The notes beneath the pieces are model-generated. The model was not told the DNA's origin, ran no database searches, and saw nothing but the letters and a program-made list of their open reading frames with translations. Both the position numbers and the translations under genes were made by a program. From a bacterium (GTDB lineage Bacteria > Verrucomicrobiota > Verrucomicrobiia > Limisphaerales > J093), in NCBI GenBank assembly GCA_021784265.1, contig JAJXTA010000073.1:1-6986 (forward strand): a stretch of 6,986 nt of DNA. The letters run 5' to 3'. Positions 6,532-6,986 of this stretch are shown piece after piece (the first letter of the stretch is position 1; each line of letters opens with the position of its first letter).

Positions 6532-6986
6532 TCAGTCCTGGCGTTGAGGCGCGGCTTGGCCCGACGATTCCGCCATCCACACCCGCATGGGGCAGGCGCC
6601 GCGGTTCGCGTTCGCATAGTAGGGGATGGCCACGACCGGGAGCGGGCCGGACTGGAGTTGATTGGCGCCAGTCCGGAACAAGGCCGTGGCAGTGCCCGTC
6701 AGCACGGTAACGCCGCCCAGCAGGTTCGGCCGGAATTCGGGCCGGAGGTTGGCCGCCGGCGGGATCACCAGATTCCCCACCGCCGCGCCGTTATCCGCGC
6801 CCTCGAAGCAGTAAATTAGCGGGCCGCGGCGGAGGGCGACCCGACCCTGATCGGCCTGGACGCGGTCGTTGGCCCGCAGGCGCTGCACCGGCAGGTCGAG
6901 GCGCAATTCGACGACATCCCCGGAACTCCACCGGCGATGGAGCGTGGCGTAGCCGCGAAGGAGCTCGAGCCGGTCCACCGGCTTCC
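6532..6986 (-). CDS. GH127/DUF1680 family glycoside hydrolase (beta-L-arabinofuranosidase-like), C-terminal fragment
   Basis: Only the last 150 or so codons are in the window. The frame stays open to the right edge (codons for Lys-Pro precede the GTG at 6978), so that GTG is internal and the start is outside. The visible part matches the C-terminal beta-sandwich of the GH127/DUF1680 family: GYATLHRRWSSGD, the RANDRVQADQGRVALRRGPL stretch followed by IYCFEGADN, then LLGGVTVL, and VAIPYYANANRG with RVWM near the end. Characterised members remove beta-L-arabinofuranose from plant glycans such as extensins, but the substrate here cannot be judged because the catalytic domain lies off-window. It converges with the cytochrome gene, the two stop codons being 8 bp apart, with no terminator visible between them. 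Confidence 0.85.
   Translation of the reverse strand, partial: KPVDRLELLRGYATLHRRWSSGDVVELRLDLPVQRLRANDRVQADQGRVALRRGPLIYCFEGADNGAAVGNLVIPPAANLRPEFRPNLLGGVTVLTGTATALFRTGANQLQSGPLPVVAIPYYANANRGACPMRVWMAESSGQAAPQRQD

Noticed and set aside
6025..6819. A 264-codon plus-strand frame across the end of the cytochrome gene and the GH127 fragment
   Set aside because: It is out of frame with the cytochrome domain, Arg- and Pro-rich, and antisense to recognisable GH127 sequence.

Overview
This GC-rich window most likely comes from a member of the PVC superphylum, probably Verrucomicrobiota, though a planctomycete is possible. The main evidence is a gene pair of the PVC-specific type: a degenerate SGNH/GDSL domain, a membrane-bound-dehydrogenase-type beta-propeller, HEAT-like helices, an azurin-like domain and a PVC-type haem-binding (CxxCH) domain. 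A GH127-family sugar hydrolase next door fits the same groups. This assignment rests on recognising protein families; no database search was possible.

Layout from left to right. Positions 1-55 are a near-perfect palindrome with 26-nt arms and a 3-nt loop. Positions 56-281 appear non-coding, hold several GC-rich stem-loops and resemble a dispersed intergenic element. On the minus strand, 1760 down to 282 encodes a two-subunit class I (4Fe-4S) fumarate hydratase. The alpha gene (882-1760) lies upstream of the beta gene (282-857) with a 24-bp gap, and a good sigma-70-like promoter sits in front of alpha (1810-1838). The 175-bp divergent intergenic region (1761-1935) separates this operon from a plus-strand pair, 1936-4602 and 4607-6523, only 4 bp apart. 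The last gene (6532-6986, minus strand) is the C-terminal part of a GH127/DUF1680 family protein whose 5' end is outside the window. It is convergent with the preceding gene across 8 bp.

How the genes may work together. The fumarase is a cytoplasmic TCA-cycle enzyme, independent of the rest. The plus-strand pair should be exported. The first protein carries the putative oxidoreductase propeller but no haem motif. The second carries complete azurin-type copper ligands (Cys-X4-His-X3-Met plus an upstream His) and one c-type haem site (CAQCH). Together they reproduce the domain order usually found in one long PVC protein, so the unit looks like a split periplasmic dehydrogenase and electron-transfer module. 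The GH127 neighbour suggests, weakly, a setting of plant-polysaccharide or arabinoside use. No phage, CRISPR, transposase, tRNA or rRNA genes were seen.
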